DNA from: Flavobacterium sp.
GTDB lineage: Bacteria; Bacteroidota; Bacteroidia; Flavobacteriales; Flavobacteriaceae
Assembly: GCF_004295795.1 (NCBI RefSeq)
Contig: NZ_SEBR01000033.1
Coordinates: 1-43,934, forward strand
Direction of reading: 5' to 3'
Length of the DNA stretch: 43,934 bases
The translations under genes and the position numbers were made by a program. The notes beneath the pieces were generated by a model, which ran no database searches, was not told the DNA's origin, and saw nothing but the letters and a program-made list of their open reading frames with translations. Positions within the stretch are counted from its first letter, which is position 1, and each line of letters opens with the position of its first letter. This document shows, one piece after another, positions 26,576 through 35,300 of the stretch.

Positions 26576-29365
26576 TTGAACAACGCTACCCATACATCGG
26601 AAATTTCGGCTCACGAACAACTGTTGAATTCGTTCGAGAACGCGCCTGTGGGAATCGCCTGGATTTCCGGACCCGAATTCACGTTTTCGAAAGTCAATGC
26701 GTTCTATGCAACGTTGACCGGAAGATCTGCCGATGCTCTTGTGGGAAAACCGTTGCTGCAAGCCATTCCCGAACTCGAAGGACAAGGTTTTGAGTCGATT
26801 CTGTCAGATGTTTTGACTACCGGAAAACCATTTATCGGTCACGAATTGCCAGTCAATATTTTTCGGGACGGCAAACTCGATTCGCTTTACGTCGACCACA
26901 CTTATCAGCCGCAACTTGACGCTCAAGGCAATGTTTACGGGATTTTGGCCATTGTCACCGATGTGACGCACCGCAAAAATGCCGGACTCAAAGTAGAAGA
27001 CAGCGAGCAGAAATTGCGCGGCATCATCGCCTCGGCTCCGGCCGGAATCGGGCTTTTCGTGGGGCGCGACCTCATCATCGAAAGTCCGAACCAGACTTTT
27101 ATCGACATCGTGGGAAAAGGCCCGAACATCGTCGGACTTCCGCTAAGGGAAGCGATGCCCGAATTGGTCACCGAAGGCCAAGCCTATCTCAAGATTCTCG
27201 ACGACGTTTTCACCACCGGCGTGCCGTTCATTTCTCCGGCTTCACTGGTCAAGATCACGCAAAACGGCGTTCTGAACGACAACTATTACAATATTTCGTA
27301 TACGCCGCTTTACGATTCAAACGGCGAGATTTATGCGATTCTCGACATTGCGATAGATGTGACGGCTCAAGTCGCTGCCCAAAAAGCACTTGCCGACAGC
27401 GAGGCACATCTGCAAATTTTGCGCGATACGGTTCCGGCGATGATCTTCTATCTCGATGCCGAAAGACGCTACCTGACTTACAATGTCGTTTTCAGGGAAT
27501 GGTTCGGGATTGGGGAAACCGAAGCTTTGGGTCGAAAGGTCGAGGATTTCATAGGTGATGCGGCTTATGCGAAAGTCCGTCCACATCTCGATATCGCTTA
27601 TGCCGGAAGTTCCGAACAATACGAAATGTATTCGCCGACACGAATGGGTGTACCGCGTTGGCTCAGCATCGTTTACACGCCACACAAAGCCGACGATGGT
27701 TCGGTAAAAGGCGTAATCGTTCACGCCACCGATATCACGCAAAGCAAGTTGGCCGAATTTGCATTGATCGAAAGCCAGAGCCGTTTCCAGAATTTGCTTC
27801 GCGATGCGACTGTAGGCATGGTTGTGCTTTTGGGCGAGGAAATGCGCGTTGCCATCGTGAACGAAGCTTATTGCAAGATCATCGGACACAGCGTCGCGGA
27901 CACTTTGCACAAACCGTTGTTCGAAGTCATTCCCGGAGCCGAAGAATATTTCCTTCCAATATTGCTCAAAGTGTTGTCGACAGGAGAAGATTTCGCGCTG
28001 AACGAAAGTCCTTACAAGATCGTGAGCGAATCGGGACAACCGCTCGAAGGTTTCGTGAATTTCACTTACAAGCCGTATCGCGAATCTGACGGGAAAATAT
28101 CGGGCGTAATGGCGGTTGTGACAGATGTTACCGAACAAGTCGTGGCGCGCCAACTCGTCGAACAAAAGGAGAACGAACTTCGGAACGCCATCGAAATCGC
28201 CGAATTGGGCACGTGGACAATCGACATCGCAAGCGGAAAAACCTCGTTGTCACAAAGACACGCGGATATGTTCGGACTCGACAAAACCTTGCTCAGCACG
28301 GCCGAAGCTTTCAACGTCATCGCAGACGAAGACCGGATTCGCGTGGAAAGAGCTTTCGTGAAAGCGCAACAACAAGGCGGTTATTACGAAGCCGAATATC
28401 GCATCGTAAACCAAATCACGGGCAAGACGCAAATCATACACGCGATCGGGCAAACCCAATTCGACATTCACGGCAATCCCGTGAGAATTTCCGGCACCGC
28501 GCGAGACATCACGATACAAAAAGAGTTGCAGACCGCGCTTGAGAACGAGGTCGAAAAACGCACGATTGCGCTCGGGAACGCTTTGGACGAGCTCAAATCG
28601 GTGAACGGCGAACTCGGGAAATCGAACGAATTGCTCACGCGCTCGAACGAAGAATTGGCGCGATACGCTTATGTCGCAAGCCACGATCTTCAGGAACCGC
28701 TGCGAAAAATCAGGATGTTCACCAGCCGATTGCAAAACTCCGACGCCGGCCTCAAAGACTTGCAACCTACGATCGATCGCATCAGCAGCTCGGCCGAGCG
28801 CATGAGCCAATTGATAAACGATTTGCTTGCGTTCTCGCGTCTGTTGGAATCGGAAATAGCCGTGAACATTGTAAATCTCGACGAAATAATCAACAACGTC
28901 TGGGTTGATTTCGAACTCGCCGTCGAGGAAAAATCGGCGGTTTTGGAACTGGGAAAATTGCCGCAAGTCCAAGCCGTAAAATTGCAGATGAACCAGCTTT
29001 TCTACAACCTCATCAGCAACTCGCTTAAGTTTACGGCCGTCGGTGTGGCACCTCGCATCAGCATCATTTCTGAATTGGCTTCAGCCGAACAGGTGCGCCA
29101 ATATGTAGATTTTCCGTTGGATGCGATCTCGTACCATCACATTGTTTTCCGAGACAACGGAATCGGCTTCGAAACCGAATATTCAGACCAGATTTTCGAA
29201 ATATTCAAACGTCTTCACGGAAAGGAAATTTATCCTGGATCTGGAATCGGGTTGGCGCTTTGCAAGAAAATCGTGTCCAATCACCACGGGCGTCTTTTTG
29301 CGGAATCGGAAATCGGGAAAGGTTCAACATTCCATATTTTCCTGCCGGAAAGCCAAAATCCGTAG
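26576..29365 (+). CDS. Multi-PAS sensor histidine kinase
   Basis: A 929-residue kinase if it starts at the TTG at 26576. The frame is open from a GTG at 26414, but that extension crosses the promoter and does not look like protein. Five PAS-type sensor domains follow one another (in this numbering about 14-130, 145-265, 278-390, 400-520 and 530-650), several ending in the PAC-like VTDVT motif. A coiled coil leads to HisKA (ASHDLQEPLRK, phospho-His703) and a HATPase domain with N box NLISNSLKF, G1 DNGIGF and G2 GSGIGLALCKK. There is no transmembrane helix, so it senses cytoplasmic signals. No receiver domain is fused; the nearest stand-alone receiver is encoded at 29999 in the Kai operon. Confidence 0.9.
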   Translation: MNNATHTSEISAHEQLLNSFENAPVGIAWISGPEFTFSKVNAFYATLTGRSADALVGKPLLQAIPELEGQGFESILSDVLTTGKPFIGHELPVNIFRDGKLDSLYVDHTYQPQLDAQGNVYGILAIVTDVTHRKNAGLKVEDSEQKLRGIIASAPAGIGLFVGRDLIIESPNQTFIDIVGKGPNIVGLPLREAMPELVTEGQAYLKILDDVFTTGVPFISPASLVKITQNGVLNDNYYNISYTPLYDSNGEIYAILDIAIDVTAQVAAQKALADSEAHLQILRDTVPAMIFYLDAERRYLTYNVVFREWFGIGETEALGRKVEDFIGDAAYAKVRPHLDIAYAGSSEQYEMYSPTRMGVPRWLSIVYTPHKADDGSVKGVIVHATDITQSKLAEFALIESQSRFQNLLRDATVGMVVLLGEEMRVAIVNEAYCKIIGHSVADTLHKPLFEVIPGAEEYFLPILLKVLSTGEDFALNESPYKIVSESGQPLEGFVNFTYKPYRESDGKISGVMAVVTDVTEQVVARQLVEQKENELRNAIEIAELGTWTIDIASGKTSLSQRHADMFGLDKTLLSTAEAFNVIADEDRIRVERAFVKAQQQGGYYEAEYRIVNQITGKTQIIHAIGQTQFDIHGNPVRISGTARDITIQKELQTALENEVEKRTIALGNALDELKSVNGELGKSNELLTRSNEELARYAYVASHDLQEPLRKIRMFTSRLQNSDAGLKDLQPTIDRISSSAERMSQLINDLLAFSRLLESEIAVNIVNLDEIINNVWVDFELAVEEKSAVLELGKLPQVQAVKLQMNQLFYNLISNSLKFTAVGVAPRISIISELASAEQVRQYVDFPLDAISYHHIVFRDNGIGFETEYSDQIFEIFKRLHGKEIYPGSGIGLALCKKIVSNHHGRLFAESEIGKGSTFHIFLPESQNP

Positions 29366-29380
29366 TGTTTTAGCGACAAT

Positions 29381-29965
29381 TCAGAGTGTCGGAAAAGGCT
29401 CGTCAAGAATTTCCATCACGACATTTTCCGCGTTTATGTCATATCCAATTTTGGCCAAATCTTCCAAAGTGATCCCGCGTTTTACCGCGACCGCGATTTT
29501 TCGCAATTCGGCTTTGGTTAAGGCTTTCCCATTTGTTTTTTCGAGCATTTTCGCCCTGTAGACTTTCTCGAAACAGTCGGAATAAGATGAGTTGCGCTCG
29601 TCAAAATGCGCGTAAATGAATTTTGGTCCGTTGCCTAAAATCTCGAATTGCTGCGTTCCGACTTCGCGCGCATTCAAAGTGATTTTGAGTTCGTATTTCG
29701 CATCGGCCGATTCAAAAACCAAATGTCTGCCGAAGCGACTTTCGTTGCGAAGCACGACAGACGAATCGTTTCGCCAAAGTTCAATCTGCAAGAGTTGCTC
29801 GCGCAAATCGTTCCCCAAATGGATCTCGCTTTCGCGGATAACTTTTTTAGCCGTGAAAAACGAAGCGTTCACAACCGAAACGATCAAAATAAAAAGCACG
29901 GCGATCGCGACCCAAAAAAAGGTTTTCGGACGCTTTCTGATTGGTTTTATGCTGTCGGATTTCAC
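29381..29965 (-). CDS. Hypothetical single-pass membrane protein
   Basis: A 194-residue protein with a basic N-terminus (KPIRKRPK), one transmembrane helix (about 17-37) and an extracytoplasmic part with strands (RHLVFESADAKYELKITL) and a helical, lysine-rich region. The C-terminal motif KRGITLEDLAKIGYDI looks like a small helical segment. The family is not recognised. It starts 33 bases after the stop of the response regulator gene and may be the last gene of the Kai operon. Its end is 15 bases from the convergent kinase gene. Confidence 0.65.
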   Translation of the reverse strand: MKSDSIKPIRKRPKTFFWVAIAVLFILIVSVVNASFFTAKKVIRESEIHLGNDLREQLLQIELWRNDSSVVLRNESRFGRHLVFESADAKYELKITLNAREVGTQQFEILGNGPKFIYAHFDERNSSYSDCFEKVYRAKMLEKTNGKALTKAELRKIAVAVKRGITLEDLAKIGYDINAENVVMEILDEPFPTL

Positions 29966-29998
29966 GGTTTGAAAGTTGTTTTGGAAGCTATCGGTCGT

Positions 29999-30400
29999 TT
30001 AGGATTCGCTGATCTTGCTGAAAATCTGGATTGGGATCAGGTCGAAATCCTCGATTTTCATCGGTTTGACCAAATAGCCTTTCGTGCCCAAATTCTCGCA
30101 CTTGATCTGATAAGCCGGATTGATCGCGGTCGAATAAAAAAACGTTGGAATGGCTTGCAAGCGCTCGTCCTCGCACATTTTTTCGATAGCCGAAATCCCG
30201 TCGAGAACCGGCATGTTGATATCGGTCAGGATCACATCTGGAAGTTCGTCGGATTCTTGCAAAAAATCGAGCATTTCCTGTCCGTTTCTCACAAGATTGA
30301 CTTTGGAAAAATTCGGATTATTCAAAAAACTTCGCTCGATGATGAACATATCGTCCTCGTCGTCTTCGGCGATAAGTATGCTCAGGTTTTGTGAAATCAT
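29999..30400 (-). CDS. Single-domain response regulator (Rcp1-like)
   Basis: A 133-residue stand-alone receiver domain: acidic pair in AEDDEDD (Asp13/Asp14), phosphoacceptor Asp60 in DVILTDINMP, conserved Ser/Thr in FFYSTAI and Lys in GYLVKPM. The spacing and sequence resemble phytochrome-associated (Rcp1-type) receivers. It has no output domain, so it probably acts by protein contact or as a phosphate shuttle. Its start overlaps the stop of the kinase gene by four bases (ATGA), the usual sign of translational coupling, so the kinase at 30397 is its likely partner. Confidence 0.9.
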   Translation of the reverse strand: MISQNLSILIAEDDEDDMFIIERSFLNNPNFSKVNLVRNGQEMLDFLQESDELPDVILTDINMPVLDGISAIEKMCEDERLQAIPTFFYSTAINPAYQIKCENLGTKGYLVKPMKIEDFDLIPIQIFSKISES

Positions 30401-31647
30401 TCTACGATAAGGTGCTTCGGAAAATAAAGGCTGAACGAACTTCCCAATCCCAATTCGCTGCTCGCTTCGATCCTGCCGCTGTGGTTGTCCATGATTTTTT
30501 TGCAGATCGCCAACCCGATTCCGTTTCCGGAATATTCGTTCTTGTGGTGCAATCGCTTGAAAACCGTGAATATCTGCGAGATGTTTTCGCTTCTCATGCC
30601 AATCCCGTTATCTATTATCGTTATCGAAAAGTACGGTTTTGCGAGGTCGGAATCGTCGAGTTCGATCGCAACTTTGGGCGTTTCCTGCTTTCGGTATTTC
30701 ATCGCGTTCGAGAAAATGTTGGCAAACAGTTGCCGCATTTGTACGTATGAACTTTTTATGGTCGGCAATTGCGGAAAATTGACGGTAAAACTATTTTCGG
30801 CTACCGAAACCTCGAGATCTTCCAAAACTTCCTGAACGACGAGATTCAAATCGACCGAATCAGGAGTTGTATGCTCGTTCACGAAAGCGAATTTCACGAC
30901 GTCGTCCAAAAGCGAATTCAGGCGAAAAGCCGATGCATTTACGATGTTGAGCCAATTGGTTTCCTTTTCGGACAAGCCGCCGTTTCCGTGGTTGTTGAGT
31001 TGGGAAATATACGTGAGGATTTTGCGCAGCGGTTCTTTGAGATCGTGCGAAATCACGTGGATGACTTGCTCGAGATTCGAGTTCGTCGTGTAAAGTTCGG
31101 CGATATTGTCCTTGAGTTGTTGCTGGTAATTCAACAGTTCGCGTTCCTGGAATTTTTCCTGGGTCAAGTCTGTGATCACGACGCCGATTGCAGGAACCGT
31201 AGGATGCAGATCCGTCAAACCGACGTTTACCGAAATAGTTCGCTCCTCGGTTTGCAGCAACGATTCGCGCTTGGCTTGTCCGTCTTTGGATTCGGTGAGC
31301 AAATTGTCCAAATCGGATGCATCCTTGAAATAATCGTGCAGGTTCGTTCCCGGAATCTCGGTTTGGTTTTTTCCGACAAGTGCCGCAAAATAACTGTTGG
31401 CGTACAGAATCAGTCCGTTTTTGGCGATGCTGAGTGCGCCTTCGGTAAATTTTTCGATCAGGATTCTATAAGTGTAATCGGCACTTTCTATGGCGAAAAC
31501 CTGTGGTCTTCCTTCTGGATCGGTCACAACCAAAGCATCGACCGCGCCGCTTCTGATGGAATCGACGATAGCTGTACTTTCGGACAGTTTCTCGCGAAGT
31601 TCCTCGTTTTCCCGCTCTAACTTCCTTATGATTTCGTCCTTCTCCAT
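30397..31647 (-). CDS. PAS histidine kinase of the Kai operon
   Basis: A 416-residue soluble kinase. An N-terminal coiled coil (residues 1-25) is followed by a PAS-like region (about 27-160, FTEGALSIAKNGLILYANSYF), a second coiled coil, then HisKA with VISHDLKEPLRK (phospho-His201) and HATPase with NIFSNAMKY, DNGIGM and GNGIGLAICKK. No membrane segment is present. The gene overlaps the preceding kaiB2 by one base and the following receiver gene by four. Position suggests it reads the state of the Kai proteins, as SasA-type kinases do in cyanobacteria, but it lacks the KaiB-like sensor domain of SasA, so how it would contact KaiC or KaiB is unknown. Confidence 0.9.
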   Translation of the reverse strand: MEKDEIIRKLERENEELREKLSESTAIVDSIRSGAVDALVVTDPEGRPQVFAIESADYTYRILIEKFTEGALSIAKNGLILYANSYFAALVGKNQTEIPGTNLHDYFKDASDLDNLLTESKDGQAKRESLLQTEERTISVNVGLTDLHPTVPAIGVVITDLTQEKFQERELLNYQQQLKDNIAELYTTNSNLEQVIHVISHDLKEPLRKILTYISQLNNHGNGGLSEKETNWLNIVNASAFRLNSLLDDVVKFAFVNEHTTPDSVDLNLVVQEVLEDLEVSVAENSFTVNFPQLPTIKSSYVQMRQLFANIFSNAMKYRKQETPKVAIELDDSDLAKPYFSITIIDNGIGMRSENISQIFTVFKRLHHKNEYSGNGIGLAICKKIMDNHSGRIEASSELGLGSSFSLYFPKHLIVE

Positions 31648-31892
31648 CAGCTTTCGATCCCTAGATAATTCAGTACTTTTTGAACGTCAGACAAATCACC
31701 TACGATCGTTTTGGATGGCATGGGATGCGTCCGGATCAACGTCGGAATCGCCACGATCTGAAATTCTATGGCTTTTTCGCGCTCGACTCCTACGTCCACG
31801 ATCTTCAACTCGTAATTTCCCTTGAGGTATTTTTCGCCTATCGCGTGGAAATTCTCTATCGCAGCCACAGATTTCACCGACATTCCCGACAC
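31647..31892 (-). CDS. kaiB: KaiB-like protein, second copy (start unclear)
   Basis: A KaiB-family protein, divergent from the first copy: SVKSVAAIENFHAIGEKY, YELKIVDVG, FQIVAIPTLIRTHPMPSKTI and VGDLSDVQKVLNYLG align with the KaiB fold. The only canonical start in frame is the GTG at 31892, which would remove the first beta strand. The upstream frame stays open for 35 codons to a TAA at 31998-32000 and encodes KQEFALFVSG just before the GTG, matching the expected first strand. No ATG, GTG, TTG or CTG occurs in those codons. The true start may be a rare ATC (31937) or depend on a frameshift from the kaiB1 frame. The gene lies within 60 bases of kaiB1 and abuts the kinase gene. Confidence 0.8.
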   Translation of the reverse strand: MSGMSVKSVAAIENFHAIGEKYLKGNYELKIVDVGVEREKAIEFQIVAIPTLIRTHPMPSKTIVGDLSDVQKVLNYLGIES

Positions 31893-31951
31893 GAAAAGCG
31901 CAAACTCTTGCTTGGAAAAATCGTTTTCGTGGTCGATATTGGAATCAGAAA

Positions 31952-32242
31952 CTAAGATAACGGCTTGATGTTTAGTCCTACTAAGACGCGTTCTTCGTTA
32001 GACAAATCGCCGATGATCTTGCGGATCGGCTCCGGAAATTTGCGTACCAAAGTTGGCACAGCGACGATCTGGTCACCTTCGGCAAGTTGTGGCGTAATCA
32101 GCAAATCGATGATCTCGATGCTGTAAATGCCCGCCAAATGTTCTTCGGCGTATTTTTTTATGTTGCTCAAAGCCTTGATCGACTTCGGCGTTTGTCCGGC
32201 GATGTATAACAGCAACTGCCATTCCTTTACCTGCTTTTTCAT
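31952..32242 (-). CDS. kaiB: KaiB-like protein, first copy
   Basis: A 96-residue canonical KaiB: LLLYIAGQTPKSIKAL (strand 1 and helix 1), IYSIEIIDLLITPQLAEGD, IVAVPTLVRKFPEPIRKIIG and DLSNEERVLVGL. Length and motifs are normal. In cyanobacteria KaiB switches fold and binds the CI ring of KaiC. Its start overlaps the kaiC stop by four bases, so the two should be made in linked amounts. Confidence 0.95.
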   Translation of the reverse strand: MKKQVKEWQLLLYIAGQTPKSIKALSNIKKYAEEHLAGIYSIEIIDLLITPQLAEGDQIVAVPTLVRKFPEPIRKIIGDLSNEERVLVGLNIKPLS

Positions 32243-33912
32243 TTCTTCGATTTGGATTTTTGTTGCTTCTCAGGTTGCGCCGGCGCGGATAAGTTGTCTT
32301 CTATAGAGGCGAATTCGCTTCTCAAAGTCGTGATTGCGGCCTCGAGAATCTGTCGTTTGCGTTCGAGTTCGCGCACGTTCTTCTCCTGGGATTTTCTTTG
32401 TTCGTCGCTCATAGCTTCTCGCTGCGCACGGTGATTTTGACGCGCCGCTCCGAGCAGCAAGCCTTCCGGCCCGATTTCGACATCGAGCAATTCGATGCCG
32501 TTACCGTTGATGACAAACTCGCGGACTTGGTTGGAATGACCCATTCCGCGCGACTTTATGATGTAGATGCCGCGGTTTCTCTCTCCTATTCCTTCCATGT
32601 CGCGAACTGTGATCCAAGTATCGACAAGCGATGAAACCGATTCCTCGGCAAGATCAGGTCGCATGTGTTCGGTCGGTTTGCTCAACGAGGTGAAAAGAAC
32701 CGTGATGTTGCGCAATTTGAGCATGTCGATGAGACGCACGAGCATCGAACGAACTTCGTGTTCGCTTCCGACGCTTATCAAATTACTTATCGGATCGATC
32801 ACAACGGTCGTCGGTTCAAATTCCTTGATCAACTTTTGGAGCGTCAGCAAATGTAGTTCCAAACCATTTAGCGTCGGTCGTGACGAATGGATTTCAAGCA
32901 AGCCTTTCCTGACGTATTTTTCGAGGTCGATTCCGATGGAACTCATATTTCGGATCAACTGTTGTGGCGATTCCTCGAACGCAAAAAACAAAACGCGTTC
33001 GCCTTTCGAGCATTGTGCCGCGGCGAAATAAGATGCGATCGTGGTTTTCGCGGTCCCGGCCGTTCCCGATACCAAGGTGTTGCTTCCTTTGTAGAATCCG
33101 CCAAGTTCAAACATTTCGTCGAGTCCCGGAACGCCCGTGGAAACGACTTCAGATGAAACGCTGTTGCTGAGTTGCAACGACGTGATCGGCAACACCGAAA
33201 TCCCGTCTTCGTCTATCAGGAACGGGTATTCGTTCGTGCCGTGAGTCGATCCGCGGTATTTGACGATCCTTAATCGGCGCGTCGAAACCTGTTCGATAAC
33301 GCGATGGTCGAGAATGATGACGCAATCGGATACGTACTCTTCGAGGCCTTGGCGCGTCAACGTCGCTTCTCCTCTTTCTCCCGTGATGATTGCCGTGACG
33401 CCTTTGTTTTTTAGCCAATGGAACAATCTTCTCAATTCGGCGCGCAAGATTGCTTGGTTGCTGAAACCTGAAAACAGCGATTCGAGCGTGTCGAGCACAA
33501 CTCTTTTCGCCCCGACCGTATCGATCGCGTGACCTAACCTGATGAAAAGTCCGTCAAGGTCGTAATCGCCGGCTTCCTCAATTTCCGAGCGCTCCACGCG
33601 AACGTGATCTACGACAAGTTTCTTTTGTTTCTTGAGATCCTCGAGGTCGAAACCCATTGAGCGGACGTTGAGCGACAAGTCGTTGCTTGGTTCTTCAAAC
33701 GACATGAACACGCCATTTTCGCCGTGTTCCGTAATTCCTTTGATGATAAATTGCATCCCAAATAACGTTTTTCCGCATCCGGCGCCGCCACATACCAATG
33801 TAGGACGGCCTTTTGGCAAACCGCCGTTCGTTATCTCATCGAGTCCGTCGATCCCGCTTAACGCCTTTGGAAGCGTCTGGTTTTCTTCTTGCTTTTTGCT
33901 TTTTTGAGCCAC
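32239..33912 (-). CDS. kaiC: KaiC-like two-domain ATPase/kinase
   Basis: A 557-residue double-domain KaiC homologue starting at GTG. CI has Walker A GGAGCGKT (42-49) and catalytic Glu73/Glu74 (SFEEP); CII has GTAGTAKT (283-290) and Glu313/Glu314 (AFEES). The segment that aligns with the cyanobacterial Ser431/Thr432 autophosphorylation pair reads ESVSSLVDT, giving Ser427/Ser428, so kinase activity is plausible with two serines. Instead of the KaiA-binding tail, the C-terminus (about 495-557) is a charged coiled coil ending KQQKSKSKK. No kaiA is present. It heads an operon with two kaiB copies, a histidine kinase and a receiver. In other non-cyanobacterial lineages such sets have been tied to stress or timing functions; the role here is inferred. 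Confidence 0.95.
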   Translation of the reverse strand: MAQKSKKQEENQTLPKALSGIDGLDEITNGGLPKGRPTLVCGGAGCGKTLFGMQFIIKGITEHGENGVFMSFEEPSNDLSLNVRSMGFDLEDLKKQKKLVVDHVRVERSEIEEAGDYDLDGLFIRLGHAIDTVGAKRVVLDTLESLFSGFSNQAILRAELRRLFHWLKNKGVTAIITGERGEATLTRQGLEEYVSDCVIILDHRVIEQVSTRRLRIVKYRGSTHGTNEYPFLIDEDGISVLPITSLQLSNSVSSEVVSTGVPGLDEMFELGGFYKGSNTLVSGTAGTAKTTIASYFAAAQCSKGERVLFFAFEESPQQLIRNMSSIGIDLEKYVRKGLLEIHSSRPTLNGLELHLLTLQKLIKEFEPTTVVIDPISNLISVGSEHEVRSMLVRLIDMLKLRNITVLFTSLSKPTEHMRPDLAEESVSSLVDTWITVRDMEGIGERNRGIYIIKSRGMGHSNQVREFVINGNGIELLDVEIGPEGLLLGAARQNHRAQREAMSDEQRKSQEKNVRELERKRQILEAAITTLRSEFASIEDNLSAPAQPEKQQKSKSKK

Positions 33913-34002
33913 GTTTTTCTGTAAATGTTCGTCGTAGCAAGGTAATTCTTTTTTTTGCCTTTCAGGCTGAGGATGTTTATCACATTCACATGTAATTTTA
34001 TA

Positions 34003-35300
34003 TGGGCTTTTTGTTTTTTTTTGAGCTTTTTCCGGCTAACCTGGCACTAGCTTTCTTTAAAAAACCGGTTTTTCTAGAGGTTGCAACGAGCTTCCTGCGG
34101 TCGCTGTTTCGAGCCAAGAAAAGTTCGGTTGTTTCTGCGAAAGGCTAGTTGCGTTATCCGGGCTATGGATTGTCGTAAGACGATCCTTTTTTTTAATTTT
34201 CCTTTTTTGTGTTTATGGAAATTACCTCGCTCTCGAAGCGTAAAATAAAAAAGCTGCGCTTTTTTTGGCCTTTGCGGCAGCTGCGCTGCCGTATGTTGTA
34301 GTTCGTCGCCTTCCGCGGGACTACTTTTGCCTGGCCGCAAAAGTAGCAAAAAGGCCTTGCGGCTCGAACCAAAAACGCGACCTGACAGCCTTGAAATTTG
34401 GAAAAGAGGCGGCTTTGATGGATAATCTTTGGTCTTTACGTTGGCGTGAAACAATCATTAGGATCAAAAACCTTAACATTTTCTACAGGAAATCTGTAAT
34501 CGACTCCCGATTTTTTCCACGAACTTCGGCCAGACCTAACAAATCTTCGAGATTTGTTAGGTCTTAGAAAACTGCGGCTTCCCATGGATTTCGACATTTC
34601 GAAGCACGGGTTTTAAAGATAAAACTTCCGGTTGTCTCTGTCGCGAAAAACAGCTATGTCTTTGATGAAAATAATCGGTTGGCTTTGATTGACAATCTTG
34701 GTTTTTACGTTTTGTCCTAAGCAACCATTCGGATCAAAAACCTTAACATTTTCTACAGAAAATCTGTAATCGAATCCCGGTTTTTCCCCCGAACTTCGGC
34801 CAGACCTAACAAATCTTCGAGATTTGTTAGGTCTTAGAAAAATAAGGCTTCCCACAGATTTTTGACATATTTTTGGACGTTTCGGAGCACGAGTTTTCAA
34901 CGCCATAAGTTTCCGGCGGCGACGTTATGGAAACGATTTTGGCGATTGAGGAATTTTGGTGTTCGGAGACACATTTTTCCAGAGCGATAGCGGAGGGAAA
35001 ATGTCAATAAACACTTTCCATTAGTCGCGGCATTAGCGTTTTGGCGGGCACCTGACGTCTTGAAAATTCGCAGAAATGAAAAACTGTGTGAGCGACCCAA
35101 AGAGGTTTTCGCACCCAAAAAGGCTCCGCGAGTTTTTTACAATCCATAGCCCGGATGCGGGCAACTAGCCTTTTGCAGAAAAAACCGAATTTTTCTAAGT
35201 TTAAAACAGCGACCGCAGGAAGCTCGTTTTAAACCCTAGAAAAACCGGTTTTTACAAAAAAGCTAGTGCCAGTCAGCCGGAAAAAGCTCCAAAAAAAATT
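34003..35300. repeat. Head-to-head pair of composite repeats with ~165-bp inverted ends
   Basis: The gap between the kaiC start and the oxidoreductase gene holds no credible gene. Bases 34003-34175 are repeated in inverse at about 35140-35300: both carry AGCTTTTTCCGGCT, ACTGGCACTAGCTT-like sequence, AAACCGGTTTTTCTAG, CGAGCTTCCTGCGGTCGCTG and CCGGGCTATGGATTGT-like segments. The left element (+) continues with the ACTTTTGCCTGGCCGCAAAA core (about 34321) and two ~230-bp tandem units (about 34430-34620 and 34680-34900). Each unit has TTAACATTTTCTACAG and a palindrome CTAACAAATC-TTCG-GATTTGTTAG. The right element (-) carries the GACGTCAGGTGCCCGC half near 35045. No transposase is encoded. Confidence 0.8.
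34532..34566. repeat. Palindrome AGACCTAACAAATC...
   Basis: A near-perfect inverted repeat, GACCTAACAAATC / GATTTGTTAGGTC with a short TTCGA centre. Identical or nearly identical copies lie at 34802-34836 and 43836-43870. Each sits about 60 bp after the TTAACATTTTCTACAG box. It could act as a terminator-like or REP-like unit. Confidence 0.75.

Noticed and set aside
29381..29965. KaiA candidate next to the Kai operon
   Set aside because: The protein has one membrane helix and no resemblance to KaiA's receiver-like or four-helix domains.
34003..35300. Insertion sequence with transposase
   Set aside because: The interval has long inverted ends but no open frame with transposase motifs in any frame.
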